Shown in pieces: positions 33,941 through 42,583 of a stretch of DNA of 64,000 bases. The notes beneath the pieces are model-generated. The model was given only the letters and a program-made list of their open reading frames with translations, made no database searches and was not told the DNA's origin. Each line of letters begins with the position of its first letter. The stretch's first letter is position 1. This DNA is from Thiothrix winogradskyi. GTDB taxonomy: Bacteria; Pseudomonadota; Gammaproteobacteria; Thiotrichales; Thiotrichaceae. The stretch spans positions 1,612,001 to 1,676,000 of the forward strand of contig NZ_CP091244.1 in NCBI RefSeq assembly GCF_021650935.1, in the 5' to 3' direction. The translations under genes were made by a program, and so were the position numbers.

Positions 33941-35845
33941 ATGCTAGTCTTCTCCGACCTAACCCTACGGCGCGGCTCCAAAGCCCTGCTCGAATCCGCT
34001 TCTTTCAGCATCCACCCCGGTCAGAACGTCGGGGTCACGGGTGCGAACGGTGTCGGCAAATCCACCCTGTTCTCGCTGATTCGCGGCGAATTGCACCAAG
34101 ACACGGGCAATTTTTCGATACCGCCTGCGTGGGTCATCGCGCACGTCCAGCAAGAAACGCCCGCCACCGACCAGTCCGCGCTCAATTACGCGCTCGAAGG
34201 TGACACCGAATACGTCAGCCTGCGCCAGCAACTCGAACACGCCGACGGCGCACACCTCGGCGAACTCCACGCCCGCCTCGATGCCATCGACGGCTATACA
34301 GCGGAAAGCCGCGCTGCCACCTTGCTGCATGGACTCGGTTTCAAACCCGACCAAATTAGTAACCCCGTCAGTAGCTTTTCCGGCGGCTGGCGGATGCGCC
34401 TCAACCTCGCGCAAGCCCTAATGTGCCGTTCCGACCTGCTCCTGCTCGACGAACCCACCAACCACCTTGACCTCGATGCCGTCATCTGGGTGCAAGATTG
34501 GCTGAAAAATTACCGTGGCACGCTGCTGCTGATTTCGCATGACCGCGAATTCCTCGATGCGATTTGCACCAATATTGCGCACATCGAACACAGCCGCTTG
34601 ACGCTCTACACCGGCAACTATTCGACCTTTGAAATCACCCGTGCGGAAAAACTTGCGCAACAGCAATCGGCTTACGAAAAGCAAAAGCGTGAACGCGAAC
34701 ACATGCAAAAGTATGTTGACCGTTTCCGCGCCCAAGCCACCAAAGCCCGCCAAGCGCAAAGCCGCCTCAAAGCCTTGGAACGGATGCAAGTTATTTCCGC
34801 CGCGCACGTCGATTCGCAATTCCACTTCAGCTTCCGCGACCCCGAAAAGTTGCCGGATCGCTTGCTGCATGTGCGCGAAGCACGCCTTGGCTACGCGGAC
34901 AAAACCATCATTGAAAAAGTGGAGTTGCAAATTTTCCCCAGCGACCGCATTGGTCTGATTGGCCCCAACGGTGCGGGTAAATCCACCCTGATCAAATTTC
35001 TTGCCGGACAATTGCCTGCACAAGCCGGTGAAAGCTGGCAAGCGCCCGACCTGAAAATTGGTTATTTCGCCCAGCACCAGCTCGAACAGCTCAAAGTCGA
35101 TCAATCGCCGCTGCAACATTTGCGCGACATGAATAAACAAGCCCGCGAACAGGATTTGCGCAATTTCCTCGGCGGTTTTGCGTTTCAAGGCACACGGGTG
35201 GAAGAAGCGATTGCACCCTTTTCCGGCGGTGAAAAAGCCCGGCTTGCGCTGGCTTTGCTGATCTATCAACGCCCGAATTTGCTGTTGCTGGACGAACCGA
35301 CCAACCACCTCGACCTCGATATGCGCCTCGCCCTCAGCATGGCATTGCAGGAATTCAAGGGTGCAATGGTCATCGTCTCGCACGATCGCCACATGCTCAA
35401 AACCGTTACCGACAAGCTGTTGCTGGTCGATAGTGGCAAAGCGCTGGAATTCGACGGCGACCTCGACGACTATGCGGCGTGGCTGCAAAACCGCTTTCGC
35501 AAAGAAGAAGACGAATCCTGTAAGGGCGGTTCGCGAACCGCCCCTACGCACACGGCAGAAGGACGCAAAGACCAGCGTCGCGAAGCCGCCGAAAAGCGTA
35601 AACAATTGCAGCCTTTAAAGAAAAAGATCGACAAGTTGGAGCAGGAAATGAACAAGCTCCAGCAGCAACAAGCCGCGTTAGAAGCACAGCTTGCCGACCC
35701 CGACATTTACAGCGATGCCAACCGCCACAAGCTCAAGCAACTGGTGCTCGACAAAAGCAACCTCGATGCCAAATTGGAGGAAGTGGAAATGGAATGGATG
35801 GAACGCAGCGAAGAATACGAGTCTGAACTGGGATTTATAGGATGA
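33941..35845 (+). CDS. ABC-F family ATPase (YheS-like) with repeat insertion
   Basis: 634 residues, two ATP-binding cassettes. Walker A: GANGVGKST (about 35) and GPNGAGKST (about 345); both have LLLLDEPTNHLDLD Walker B. The linker is charged (QQSAYEKQKREREHMQKYV). The start MLVFSDLTLRRGSKALLE matches E. coli YheS. ABC-F proteins act on ribosomes, not transport. At about residues 527-536 (SCKGGSRTAPT) the protein carries residues encoded by a palindromic repeat, just before the C-terminal coiled coil. Confidence 0.93.
   Translation: MLVFSDLTLRRGSKALLESASFSIHPGQNVGVTGANGVGKSTLFSLIRGELHQDTGNFSIPPAWVIAHVQQETPATDQSALNYALEGDTEYVSLRQQLEHADGAHLGELHARLDAIDGYTAESRAATLLHGLGFKPDQISNPVSSFSGGWRMRLNLAQALMCRSDLLLLDEPTNHLDLDAVIWVQDWLKNYRGTLLLISHDREFLDAICTNIAHIEHSRLTLYTGNYSTFEITRAEKLAQQQSAYEKQKREREHMQKYVDRFRAQATKARQAQSRLKALERMQVISAAHVDSQFHFSFRDPEKLPDRLLHVREARLGYADKTIIEKVELQIFPSDRIGLIGPNGAGKSTLIKFLAGQLPAQAGESWQAPDLKIGYFAQHQLEQLKVDQSPLQHLRDMNKQAREQDLRNFLGGFAFQGTRVEEAIAPFSGGEKARLALALLIYQRPNLLLLDEPTNHLDLDMRLALSMALQEFKGAMVIVSHDRHMLKTVTDKLLLVDSGKALEFDGDLDDYAAWLQNRFRKEEDESCKGGSRTAPTHTAEGRKDQRREAAEKRKQLQPLKKKIDKLEQEMNKLQQQQAALEAQLADPDIYSDANRHKLKQLVLDKSNLDAKLEEVEMEWMERSEEYESELGFIG
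35520..35549 (+). repeat. Palindromic repeat inside the ABC-F gene
   Basis: 30 bp, GTAAGGGCGGTTCG followed by its complement CGAACCGCCC, then CTACGC. An identical 30-bp copy lies between genes at 37542-37571. Confidence 0.9.
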
Positions 35846-35931
35846 AAGGATTAGCAGGATTAAGAGCGCACCTTCACCACGTGATGCTCTTCATCTTGCT
35901 AATCTTGTAATCCTGAAAATCCCAGTTCAGA
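35829..35931. repeat. Long inverted repeat between convergent genes
   Basis: CTGGGATTT...AAATCCCAG at the ends, with AGGATTAGCAGGATTA and TAATCTTGTAATCCT in the arms. It covers the stop of the ABC-F gene and the 3' end of the exonuclease gene and may serve as a bidirectional terminator. Confidence 0.6.
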
Positions 35932-36805
35932 CATGCTTCCATAGATTGTATTGTTGTTCGGTCAGTCCCAAGCGTTCGCACAATGCCTGCAATTGCACCA
36001 AATCTTTGTCCTTACGCCGCAAATCCAGCGGTACATCGGGTACGTCGCAATAAATGCCGGTTAATTGCCGTGCCAGCCGCACGGTGTCTTGATGTTCCCC
36101 GACCAGCTCTTGCAGGCGTTTTGCCCCACGGGTTTTCATCAGCCCGATTTCAGGAATGCGCGACAGTAACACTTCCACGCTGCTGAATTTCTGCAACAGT
36201 TTTGCTGCGGTCGACATGCCCACACCCGGAATGCCGGGGATGTTATCGGCTACATCGCCCGCCAGTGCTAGTTGATCGGGGATTTGCGCAGGCCAAACCC
36301 CGAATTCTTTTTTCACGCCACCGGGTGGCAGCGGCGTGCGTTTGCCGTAATCCCACCAAATATCGCCATCATTGACCAATTGCGCTAAGTCTTTGTCGCC
36401 GCTGATAATCATGCAGGTTTTCCCGTTATTGCGCTGCTGTTTTGCCCAGGTTCCGATGACATCATCTGCTTCAAAATAGGGGCTGGCGGCTTGCACAATG
36501 CCGAGCGCATCCAAAAAATCGCGGCACAGTTGAAACTGCATTTTGAGATCGGCGGGGGCAGGGGTGCGGTTAGCTTTATACGCGGGGTAAATGGCTTTGC
36601 GGGTAGAGGTTTGCAGGCTAATGTCAAAGGCAAACGCGATGTGCTGCGGTTGTTCGGTTTGCAGCAGGTTGTAAATAAAGCGCAGGAAACCCAGCACCGC
36701 ATTCACGGGATTGCCCTCACTATCCAACACAATGGGTTGGCGTACAAACCACGGACGGAAGACATAAATACTGGCATCAATCAGCCAGACGGGATTTTCA
36801 GGCAT
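35927..36805 (-). CDS. 5'-3' exonuclease, PolA N-terminal/ExoIX-like
   Basis: 292 residues from MPENPVWLIDASIYVF; the frame extends to 36865 but this start begins the fold. Metal-binding Asp residues: DASIYVF, AFAFD, EADDVIGTWA, ISGDKDLAQLV; the H3TH motif is GDVADNIPGIPGVGMSTAAKLL. It is a stand-alone flap/5'-nuclease, not fused to a polymerase. It likely removes primers or repairs flaps. Confidence 0.9.
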   Translation of the reverse strand: MPENPVWLIDASIYVFRPWFVRQPIVLDSEGNPVNAVLGFLRFIYNLLQTEQPQHIAFAFDISLQTSTRKAIYPAYKANRTPAPADLKMQFQLCRDFLDALGIVQAASPYFEADDVIGTWAKQQRNNGKTCMIISGDKDLAQLVNDGDIWWDYGKRTPLPPGGVKKEFGVWPAQIPDQLALAGDVADNIPGIPGVGMSTAAKLLQKFSSVEVLLSRIPEIGLMKTRGAKRLQELVGEHQDTVRLARQLTGIYCDVPDVPLDLRRKDKDLVQLQALCERLGLTEQQYNLWKHV

Positions 36806-36919
36806 GGTATTTTTCAGGTGATGGCTAAGGTTCTGGACTATAAACAGGGAAGCATAAAAATGCACGGCTAGGCTTTTTATGGAAGAATGTTGACGCGGCG
36901 ATTAAGTAAAGGAGCGAAT

Positions 36920-37510
36920 ATGCAACGTTTGGCTGGAAAGAGATGGATGTTAGGCGCAACCGTGGTGCTGTTGAGTATGACAGCTTGTGATGATCAGGCA
37001 AATACAGTAGTACAACCAACCGTCAAACCTATCGAAATGTTGTCGGTGGATGGCATTGGACCAATCAACGGCAATACACCGTTCAATCTGCATGACATCA
37101 CGATGGCTTTTCAAGGCTTAAATGTTGCACAACGCACTAACTATGCAGAAGGGCGGGAATATCCAGTGATTACGGTCAGTCAGGACTTAAAACCGTTGTT
37201 AACCATTAACCCCGATGCTAAACAGGAAAAAATCTTTTCGGTAATGGTGTCTGACAATTTGATCGGCAATGGCTTGGGTCATGCGCTGGGAAGCCGTTTC
37301 AACGAAGTGTACGCCTACGGTGCAACCGAAGAGTGCCGCGCAGGGGCAGAAGAATTATCCGGCAAAGTGCTGTGTTACGCTCCGAAAACCGGCAATGTGC
37401 TGTATTTGTTTGGCGGTACGTGGAATGGGCCGGATGGCTCCGTGCCGCCTAAAGATGTATTGGCCAATTGGCAGATGGAAGCCATGATCTGGAAACCACC
37501 GGCGAAGTGA
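36920..37510 (+). CDS. DUF1131 lipoprotein (YfeY-like)
   Basis: 196 residues from ATG 36920 with GGAG upstream. Lipobox LLSMTACDD (Cys 23). The core (SVDGIGPINGNTPFNLHDITMAFQG; YAYGATEECRAGAEE with paired Cys; VLCYAPKT; YLFGG) matches DUF1131. E. coli YfeY is an RpoE-regulated outer-membrane lipoprotein; whether this gene is sigma-E controlled is not shown by the sequence. Confidence 0.82.
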   Translation: MQRLAGKRWMLGATVVLLSMTACDDQANTVVQPTVKPIEMLSVDGIGPINGNTPFNLHDITMAFQGLNVAQRTNYAEGREYPVITVSQDLKPLLTINPDAKQEKIFSVMVSDNLIGNGLGHALGSRFNEVYAYGATEECRAGAEELSGKVLCYAPKTGNVLYLFGGTWNGPDGSVPPKDVLANWQMEAMIWKPPAK

Positions 37511-37541
37511 TGTTGGGTTGGGGGCGGGGTTTTGGTTCTGG

Positions 37542-37571
37542 GTAAGGGCGGTTCGCGAACCGCCCCTACGC
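37542..37571. repeat. Intergenic copy of the palindromic repeat
   Basis: Identical over 30 bp to 35520-35549 inside the ABC-F gene. Here it separates the DUF1131 gene and yggX and can form a hairpin of CGGTTCG/CGAACCG. Confidence 0.9.
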
Positions 37572-37574
37572 GTT

Positions 37575-37841
37575 TTACACGGGTTTGAAGTTATCAATCG
37601 CACTCGCGCCTTCGCCAAAGAAGAATTTTTCCATTTCTTCTTGCAGGAATTTGCGGTCTTTGGGGTTGATGGTGCTGAGGCGGTATTCGTTAATGAACAT
37701 GGTTTGTTGTTTCAACCATTTGCCCCAGGCTTCTTTGGAAACGTGTTCGTAAATTCTCACGCCCAATGCGCCGGGGTAAGTGGGGCGGTCTAAGCCTTCG
37801 GCTTCGCGGCCTAAATGGATGCAGTTCACCATGCGTGTCAT
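37575..37841 (-). CDS. yggX: Oxidative damage protection protein YggX
   Basis: 88 residues. VNCIHLGREAEGLDRPTYPG contains the single conserved Cys, and WLKQQTMFINEYRL is the usual second motif. It protects iron-sulfur proteins and aids iron trafficking. It lies 17 bp downstream of mutY, the conserved pair. Confidence 0.95.
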   Translation of the reverse strand: MTRMVNCIHLGREAEGLDRPTYPGALGVRIYEHVSKEAWGKWLKQQTMFINEYRLSTINPKDRKFLQEEMEKFFFGEGASAIDNFKPV

Positions 37842-37858
37842 GTGTTTTCCTCAGTGAT

Positions 37859-38902
37859 TCAGTCAATGGTCTGGAAAAATTGGCGGACAGCGGCTGACAG
37901 CCCGCCAGTATATTCGGTGTTTGCTTTATACCAGAGCCAGCCGTTACCTTCCATTATCCGTGCGGGTTGCGCGTCTAAATCGACCTGTAAGGGTTGTAAA
38001 TGCAGACGATAATGCGAAAAAGTGTGCGTTAACACGGGTAAAAGGGTCGCAATGGCCTGTGTCGGGGCGAAATGCTGCGCCAGCCAGTCATGCAGCGCGG
38101 TTTCATCAGCAAATTCGGGGAAACTCCACAGCCCGCCCCAAACGCCGGTTGGGGGGCGTTGTTGCAGCAGTAATTCGCCTGCCGTATTGCGTAATAGCAA
38201 CGCCAATGCAGTTTTTTCGGGTAGCGCTTTTGTCGGGCGTTTGCCGGGGTAGGCTTGTGGTGTGCCTTGTTTAAAAGCTTGGCAATCGTCTTGCAATGGG
38301 CAAAGCAGGCACAGCGGTTTGCTACGGGTGCAAAGGGTTGCGCCCATATCCATCATAGCTTGGGTGTAAGCGGCGTTACGCTCAGCGGGCAGGTGTTGTT
38401 CGGCGTATGCCCAGAGTTGTTTTTGCACACGCGGCTCCCCCGCCCAGCCTGCTACGGCGTGGTAACGCGCCAGTACGCGCTTGACGTTGCCATCCAAAAT
38501 GGCTTCGCGTTGCCCGTGGCTGAGGGAGAGAATGGCAGCAGCGGTGGAACGTCCAATGCCGGGTAAGGTTTCCATGTTGGACATATCGGTGGGGAATTCG
38601 CCTGCGTAGATGTCGCATACTTGTTGCGCGGTTTTGTGCAGGTTGCGGGCGCGGCTGTAATAGCCTAAACCTTCCCATAATTTCAGCACATCATCTGGCG
38701 GTGCAGCGGCAAGGGTTTGCACATCGGGGAAGCGTTGCATAAAACGTTCGTAATAGGGAATGACGGTGCTGACTTGGGTTTGTTGCAACATGATTTCCGA
38801 CACCCAAACACGGTAGGGGGTGGGATTTTGCTGCCAAGGCAAGTCTTTGCGCCCGTGCCGGTCGAACCACGCCAGTACTTTGTCCGCAAATGTCGTCATC
38901 AT
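37859..38902 (-). CDS. mutY: A/G-specific adenine glycosylase
   Basis: 347 residues (a start at the second Met is equally possible). HhH motif with LPGIGRSTAAAILS, catalytic Asp in AILDGNVKRVLARY, 4Fe-4S cysteines in CTRSKPLCLLCPLQDDC, and a C-terminal NUDIX-like 8-oxoG recognition domain (about 230-345). It removes adenine opposite 8-oxoguanine. Confidence 0.95.
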   Translation of the reverse strand: MMTTFADKVLAWFDRHGRKDLPWQQNPTPYRVWVSEIMLQQTQVSTVIPYYERFMQRFPDVQTLAAAPPDDVLKLWEGLGYYSRARNLHKTAQQVCDIYAGEFPTDMSNMETLPGIGRSTAAAILSLSHGQREAILDGNVKRVLARYHAVAGWAGEPRVQKQLWAYAEQHLPAERNAAYTQAMMDMGATLCTRSKPLCLLCPLQDDCQAFKQGTPQAYPGKRPTKALPEKTALALLLRNTAGELLLQQRPPTGVWGGLWSFPEFADETALHDWLAQHFAPTQAIATLLPVLTHTFSHYRLHLQPLQVDLDAQPARIMEGNGWLWYKANTEYTGGLSAAVRQFFQTID

Positions 38903-38906
38903 GATT

Positions 38907-38935
38907 GTTGTCTCGGCGAAAACGCACTACAATAG
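38907..38935 (+). promoter_or_regulatory. Promoter of tRNA-Gly
   Basis: TTGTTG (38907-38912), 17-bp spacer, TACAAT (38930-38935), 25 bp before the tRNA. It overlaps the divergent mutY start region. Confidence 0.65.
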
Positions 38936-38960
38936 CGACCTGCTGACACTATCTCAATAA

Positions 38961-39034
38961 GCGGGTGTAGTTCAATGGTAGAACGGTAGCTTCCCAAGCT
39001 GCATACGTGGGTTCGATTCCCATCACCCGCTCCA
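38961..39034 (+). tRNA. tRNA-Gly(CCC), integration target
   Basis: 74 nt with CCA. Acceptor GCGGGTG/CACCCGC; anticodon loop TTCCCAA gives CCC. The last 20 bases recur at 51851-51870, so an integrative element has inserted at its 3' end while restoring the gene. Confidence 0.96.
39015..39034 (+). other. attL, 3' end of tRNA-Gly
   Basis: GATTCCCATCACCCGCTCCA, repeated exactly at 51851-51870. This is the usual attachment core of P4-type integrases that use the tRNA 3' end. Confidence 0.9.
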
Positions 39035-39341
39035 TTCTATTGTCCATAGTCGTGCACTAACGTGCATTCCACCTCCAAACCCCTTGCACATCAAGCCCTA
39101 CACCGTCCACCACAGGCTATACTAGTGCACCATCGGCTATCTAATGTGTGTGTAAGATTGTGTGTATGAATCGCATCTACTACACGTTGCCGCCGTTCCT
39201 GTGTAGTGGTTTGTGTATATGGTCGGCTACAAGCCGCGCCGGTGCTTGTGGTTCGATTCCCCACCTATAACAAAACAACCCACCACGCAAAGCCAGACAA
39301 AAACAGCCCCGCCATGAACTGCCAAGAGTCGCCCGCTTCAC
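39035..39341. other. Left-end gap of the element
   Basis: No gene found in about 300 bp. It holds the arm-site-like repeat at 39146-39167 and, at 39246-39264, GTGGTTCGATTCCCCACC, which looks like a tRNA T-arm without the rest of the tRNA, possibly an old attachment-site fragment. Confidence 0.4.
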
Positions 39342-39372
39342 AAAAAAAGCCGCATCAGGTGAGGCGGCTTGA
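39342..39372 (-). terminator. Terminator of the leftmost element gene
   Basis: On the minus strand AAGCCGCCTCA-CCTG-ATGCGGCTTTTTTT, 20 bp after the stop of the gene at 39394. Strong stem and long T run. Confidence 0.85.
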
Positions 39373-39393
39373 TTGATGGTTGGTTGATTCGGG

Positions 39394-39693
39394 TCATAAC
39401 ATCGCGATAAACCAGCCAACACCTGCAACGTAAAAACCTATGACAAATTGCCATGCATCGCTGCCTACTTCGTCGAGCGATTCCATGTCTAACTTTTTTG
39501 CTTTGGGGAAGATCAAACCCGCTGCAATGGTGAATATCACGGATTGAATAAATCCAGTTCCCCACCAAAGATTTTTAGCTTCTTGCCATTTTGCTAGCTG
39601 AATTAATTGCTCAGGTTCGATTAGCCACATGACCATTAATAATAGTCCGATGGAATAAGCCGCCCTAGCCCATTGTCTTCGATCTTGATACAA
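39394..39693 (-). CDS. Small membrane protein
   Basis: 99 residues, unrecognised. Two to three hydrophobic segments (AAYSIGLLLMVMWLI, WGTGFIQSVIFTIAAGLIF, FVIGFYVAGVGWFIAML) alternate with charged loops. It has its own terminator and is separated by another terminator from the repeat-protein gene, so it may be expressed separately. Confidence 0.6.
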   Translation of the reverse strand: MYQDRRQWARAAYSIGLLLMVMWLIEPEQLIQLAKWQEAKNLWWGTGFIQSVIFTIAAGLIFPKAKKLDMESLDEVGSDAWQFVIGFYVAGVGWFIAML

Positions 39694-39732
39694 AATATTT
39701 ACCTCACTTACTGATTAATATAAATGTTAATA

Positions 39733-39758
39733 CAAAAAAGCCGAGAATAATCCCGGCT
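39733..39758 (-). terminator. Terminator of the repeat-protein gene
   Basis: Minus strand AGCCGGGATTATTCTCGGCTTTTTT: stem of about 7 bp with one mismatch, then six Ts, about 50 bp after the stop at 39810. Confidence 0.75.
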
Positions 39759-39809
39759 CTTTGATGGTTATTTAATGCGGGTCAGGTGCTACCCTGCCCG
39801 CTTTGGTGA

Positions 39810-41159
39810 TTATGCTTTCAAATATTTTGTTTTCCTATTTCCGGGTGTGTATTCAGGATTAATAATCAGCTTTCCCTCTGCTACGCCACGTTGCCCGAAC
39901 TTGTCCCAGATAATGGCTAATTTTGCCTTGTTCAGTCCTGCCCGCTTCGAGTCGATGTGAGCGTTAACAAAGTCGGCAAATGCGCCTTCTGATGATTTAA
40001 CAGTTCCATCGAGAACGCCAGTTATCCACAGACGATAGAGAGCGCTCAACTGTCCGCCCTCACTACCCTTTAGGTAGTCCGGGGTAGTCGCTGGGGTAGT
40101 CCGTTCACTACCCTTTAGGTAGTCCGGGGTAGTGGTTGGGGTAGTCGCTGGGGTAGTCCGATCACTACCCTTTAGGTAGTCCGGGGTAGTCGCTGGGGTA
40201 GTCCGTTCACTACCCTTTAGGTAGTCCGGGGTAGTGGTTGGGGTAGTCGCTGGGGTAGTCCGATCACTACCCTTTAGGTAGTCCGGGGTAGTCGCTGGGG
40301 TAGTCCGTTCACTACCCTTTAGGTAGTCCGGGGTAGTGGTTGGGGTAGTCGCTGGGGTAGTCCGATCACTACCCTTTAGGTAGTCCGGGGTAGTCGCTGG
40401 GGTAGTCGCTGGGGTAGTCCGTTCACTACCCTTTAGGTAGTCCGGGGTAGTGGTTGGGGTAGTCGCTGGGGTAGTCCGATCACTACCCTTTAGGTAGTCC
40501 GGGGTAGTCGCTGGGGTAGTCCGTTCACTACCCTTTAGGTAGTCCGGGGTAGTGGTTGGGGTAGTCGCTGGGGTAGTCCGATCACTACCCTTTAGGTAGT
40601 CCGGGGTAGTCGCTGGGGTAGTGGTTGGGGTAGTCCGTTCACTACCCTTTAGGTAGTCCGGGGTAGTGGTTGGGGTAGCGGTTGGAAGGGGTAGCGGATA
40701 GTGCTCTTCGGCAGTGCCTAACGCGGGGTTGTGCAAGCCGGTTGCCCCGGTGCGTTGGCTGAACGGCATGGCAGGGGAAGGGGTAGCAGGTGCTTCGCTT
40801 TTGGCGATTTTAGCCGCTACTTTTTGAAGGTCGCCGTCATCCAGATCAGCAGGGTTAAATAGTTTTGAATAGCCATCGAATACCGCTGCTTGAATATCGG
40901 CTTCAGATTTTGCACCTGATTTTTTTACCGCATCCACTAACGCACGGATAGTTTCAGCAACAGACTGGCGCTTGATTTCCGGGGCAGGGGATTCACTGAA
41001 AACCTTGCCCGCTTCATAATCCTGCATTTGCTCTTTATACAAGCGCTGGACATTGGCTAACTGTTCCGGTGATTGTTTCATGTTCGCTGGTTTAATTTCA
41101 GGTCTGTCTAATTCAATCGAATCAGGTTTTTTAAATGCTGATTCGATTTTATCGCCCAC
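39810..41159 (-). CDS. Thr/Pro minisatellite protein of the element
   Basis: 449 residues from GTG 41159, 5 bp after the restored stop of the preceding membrane-protein gene; ATG 41081 is an alternative. The N-terminal part (about 1-160) is helical and charged. Residues about 165-362 contain 12 copies of DYLKGS spaced by TTPATTP-type linkers, alternating SER and SDR. A helical C-terminal domain follows (LYRLWITGVLDGTVKSSEGA, then FGQRGVAEGKLIINPEYTPG). No signal peptide. Not recognised; the shape suggests a spacer arm between two folded domains. Confidence 0.65.
   Translation of the reverse strand: MGDKIESAFKKPDSIELDRPEIKPANMKQSPEQLANVQRLYKEQMQDYEAGKVFSESPAPEIKRQSVAETIRALVDAVKKSGAKSEADIQAAVFDGYSKLFNPADLDDGDLQKVAAKIAKSEAPATPSPAMPFSQRTGATGLHNPALGTAEEHYPLPLPTATPTTTPDYLKGSERTTPTTTPATTPDYLKGSDRTTPATTPTTTPDYLKGSERTTPATTPDYLKGSDRTTPATTPTTTPDYLKGSERTTPATTPATTPDYLKGSDRTTPATTPTTTPDYLKGSERTTPATTPDYLKGSDRTTPATTPTTTPDYLKGSERTTPATTPDYLKGSDRTTPATTPTTTPDYLKGSERTTPATTPDYLKGSEGGQLSALYRLWITGVLDGTVKSSEGAFADFVNAHIDSKRAGLNKAKLAIIWDKFGQRGVAEGKLIINPEYTPGNRKTKYLKA
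40061..40676. repeat. Minisatellite with hairpin and G-run units
   Basis: Twelve copies of a unit starting CACTACCCTTTAGGTAGTCC, each followed by two to three GGGGTAGT phrases. The higher-order period is mostly 102 bp (34 codons). ACTACC/GGTAGT in every unit can form a hairpin, and the spaced GGGG runs on the plus strand could form quadruplexes. Confidence 0.95.
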
Positions 41160-41164
41160 GGTTT

Positions 41165-42209
41165 TTAATGTGTCGCCAGTTTTGCCGCCATCTGTTCGCG
41201 GGCATTTTGTGCGCGTGCATATTCGGTGGCGATAACTTCAGGGATGATTTTAATCCCGCCTCAACTTTTGCCGCGTATTCGCCCACAGTTTGTTTGGCAG
41301 AGTTCGCGCCGCTGGTGAATGCGGATACTGGAGCGGATTCGTTCCGATCGGAATAGGTGCTGATACTGCCATCGAATTTCCGGGGCGGTTGGCGTAACTT
41401 GCGGGTCACGTCGTAACCATTGTCTATGAGTTTCTGGCGTGCGCGGTTGAAATCACCGCCCAAGTAATGAAAGGCATACTCGAACATCGAGATAATAATC
41501 ACGCTGAACAACAGGCTGGCAGTTTTGCCGCTGACACCTAACCATTCCACGATCACACCCACGATGGGAAAATAATTGCTTTCGTCCTTTTCCATCGACT
41601 TGGCTTTATCCAGCAGGGCGGTGGCTTGTTGTTGGCTTGCTGCGTTGTGGGTGGCAATCATCTTGTTTACCGCATCCACACGCGCCGCGCTGCCATCACA
41701 ATGTTTTCTTTGCCTTGCGCCAGTCGAGCTTGGCACTGTGCGAGCTTCACTTCAGCGGCTTGCAGGTCGGCAGAGTAGGGGTTATAGCTGGTGCTGGCGC
41801 TATTACCGAGCGCTGCCAGTGCTGCTTGGTAGGTTGGGGACTCTTGGCTTTTGGTCTCCATGCGCACTTCGTCGCGTTCCATGCCTTGCCCGACTTCAGA
41901 GAGCAAGGAAAATGCCACTGCGACCACCACAGCGAGGACACCGACCTTGCCGCCGCCGTGCATATCGCCATTGCCATAGAGTCGGAACTGAAACCCGGTC
42001 ATCACCGCTGTTACCATCACCGCTGTGATTGCATACTTCCATTCCATCGCTGTCCACTTATCAAAGTCTATGCCGCCGGTCGCGTATGACACCATGAAGT
42101 AGGAACTCATGAGAAAAGCAGCCATCGCGCCCAACAAGAAAAGTAGACCTGCCTGTTTATAATCTGCGAAGGCAAAGCCAGCATTGAAGTTTTTATCATC
42201 GTTTTTCAT
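41165..42209 (-). pseudogene. Multi-TM membrane protein with two single-base frame breaks
   Basis: Read from ATG 42209, four or so hydrophobic segments (LLFLLGAMAAFLMSSYFMVS, AITAVMVTAVMTGF, VGVLAVVVAVAFSLLSEVG) precede a coiled region. The frame breaks at a CAAAGAAAAC run near 41700 and continues as KHCDGSAARVDAVNKMIATH and a last TM (ASLLFSVIIISMFEYAF). It breaks again at TTAAAATC near 41250 and ends as ATEYARAQNAREQMAAKLAT before a TAA at 41165. Both steps are -1; 1045 nt plus two bases gives an uninterrupted 348-residue protein. Either real decay or consensus deletions. Confidence 0.6.
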
Positions 42210-42220
42210 TTGAAATCTCC

Positions 42221-42583
42221 TTAAAACCAGTAGCTAAGCAGTAACACGGCGAAGGTAAAGCCGATTGCATGAACACCATGCTTGGCTTTTGCTGCGCGGA
42301 ATGCTGCGAGACAGAGGGTCAAACCCATTGCGACATATGACCAATTCGACATAGCAGGGAACATGTCCGCGTAGTGAAGGTTAAATGCCGTTGGGATTAG
42401 TAGGAACATTGCCCACATGACCACTGCGCCGATGACTGCGAACCACGGGATTAGTGCATGAATGCGTTGCCAGTCGATCGGGGTGTTTTCCGTTTCCGTT
42501 TTCCAGTGTGATACGGATCCCGCGCTGGCGTTGCGTAGCGCGGTCAATTCTGTATTCTGTTGTGGTGTCAGTAGTGGATTCAT
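42221..42583 (-). CDS. Three-TM membrane protein
   Basis: 120 residues, unrecognised. A soluble N-terminus (about 1-42) precedes hydrophobic segments IPWFAVIGAVVMWAMFLLI, SYVAMGLTLCLAAF and AIGFTFAVLLLSYWF. Its ATG overlaps the stop of the preceding gene's restored frame (ATGA), and 11 bp separate it from the next gene, so it belongs to the replication-protein operon. Confidence 0.65.
   Translation of the reverse strand: MNPLLTPQQNTELTALRNASAGSVSHWKTETENTPIDWQRIHALIPWFAVIGAVVMWAMFLLIPTAFNLHYADMFPAMSNWSYVAMGLTLCLAAFRAAKAKHGVHAIGFTFAVLLLSYWF

Noticed and set aside
34418..35605. 395-codon minus-strand reading frame inside the ABC-F gene
   Set aside because: It is a shadow of a strongly conserved plus-strand gene with both ATPase domains intact; its translation shows no recognisable motif.
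40061..40676. CRISPR-like array
   Set aside because: Regular repeats, but the spacing segments are themselves repeats rather than unique spacers, the array is translated in one open frame, and no cas genes are near.
41160..41340. C-terminal end of the 195-codon frame in the element's membrane-protein gene
   Set aside because: The -1 frame gives a more protein-like end (ATEYARAQNAREQMAAKLAT) and a stop just before the next start codon.
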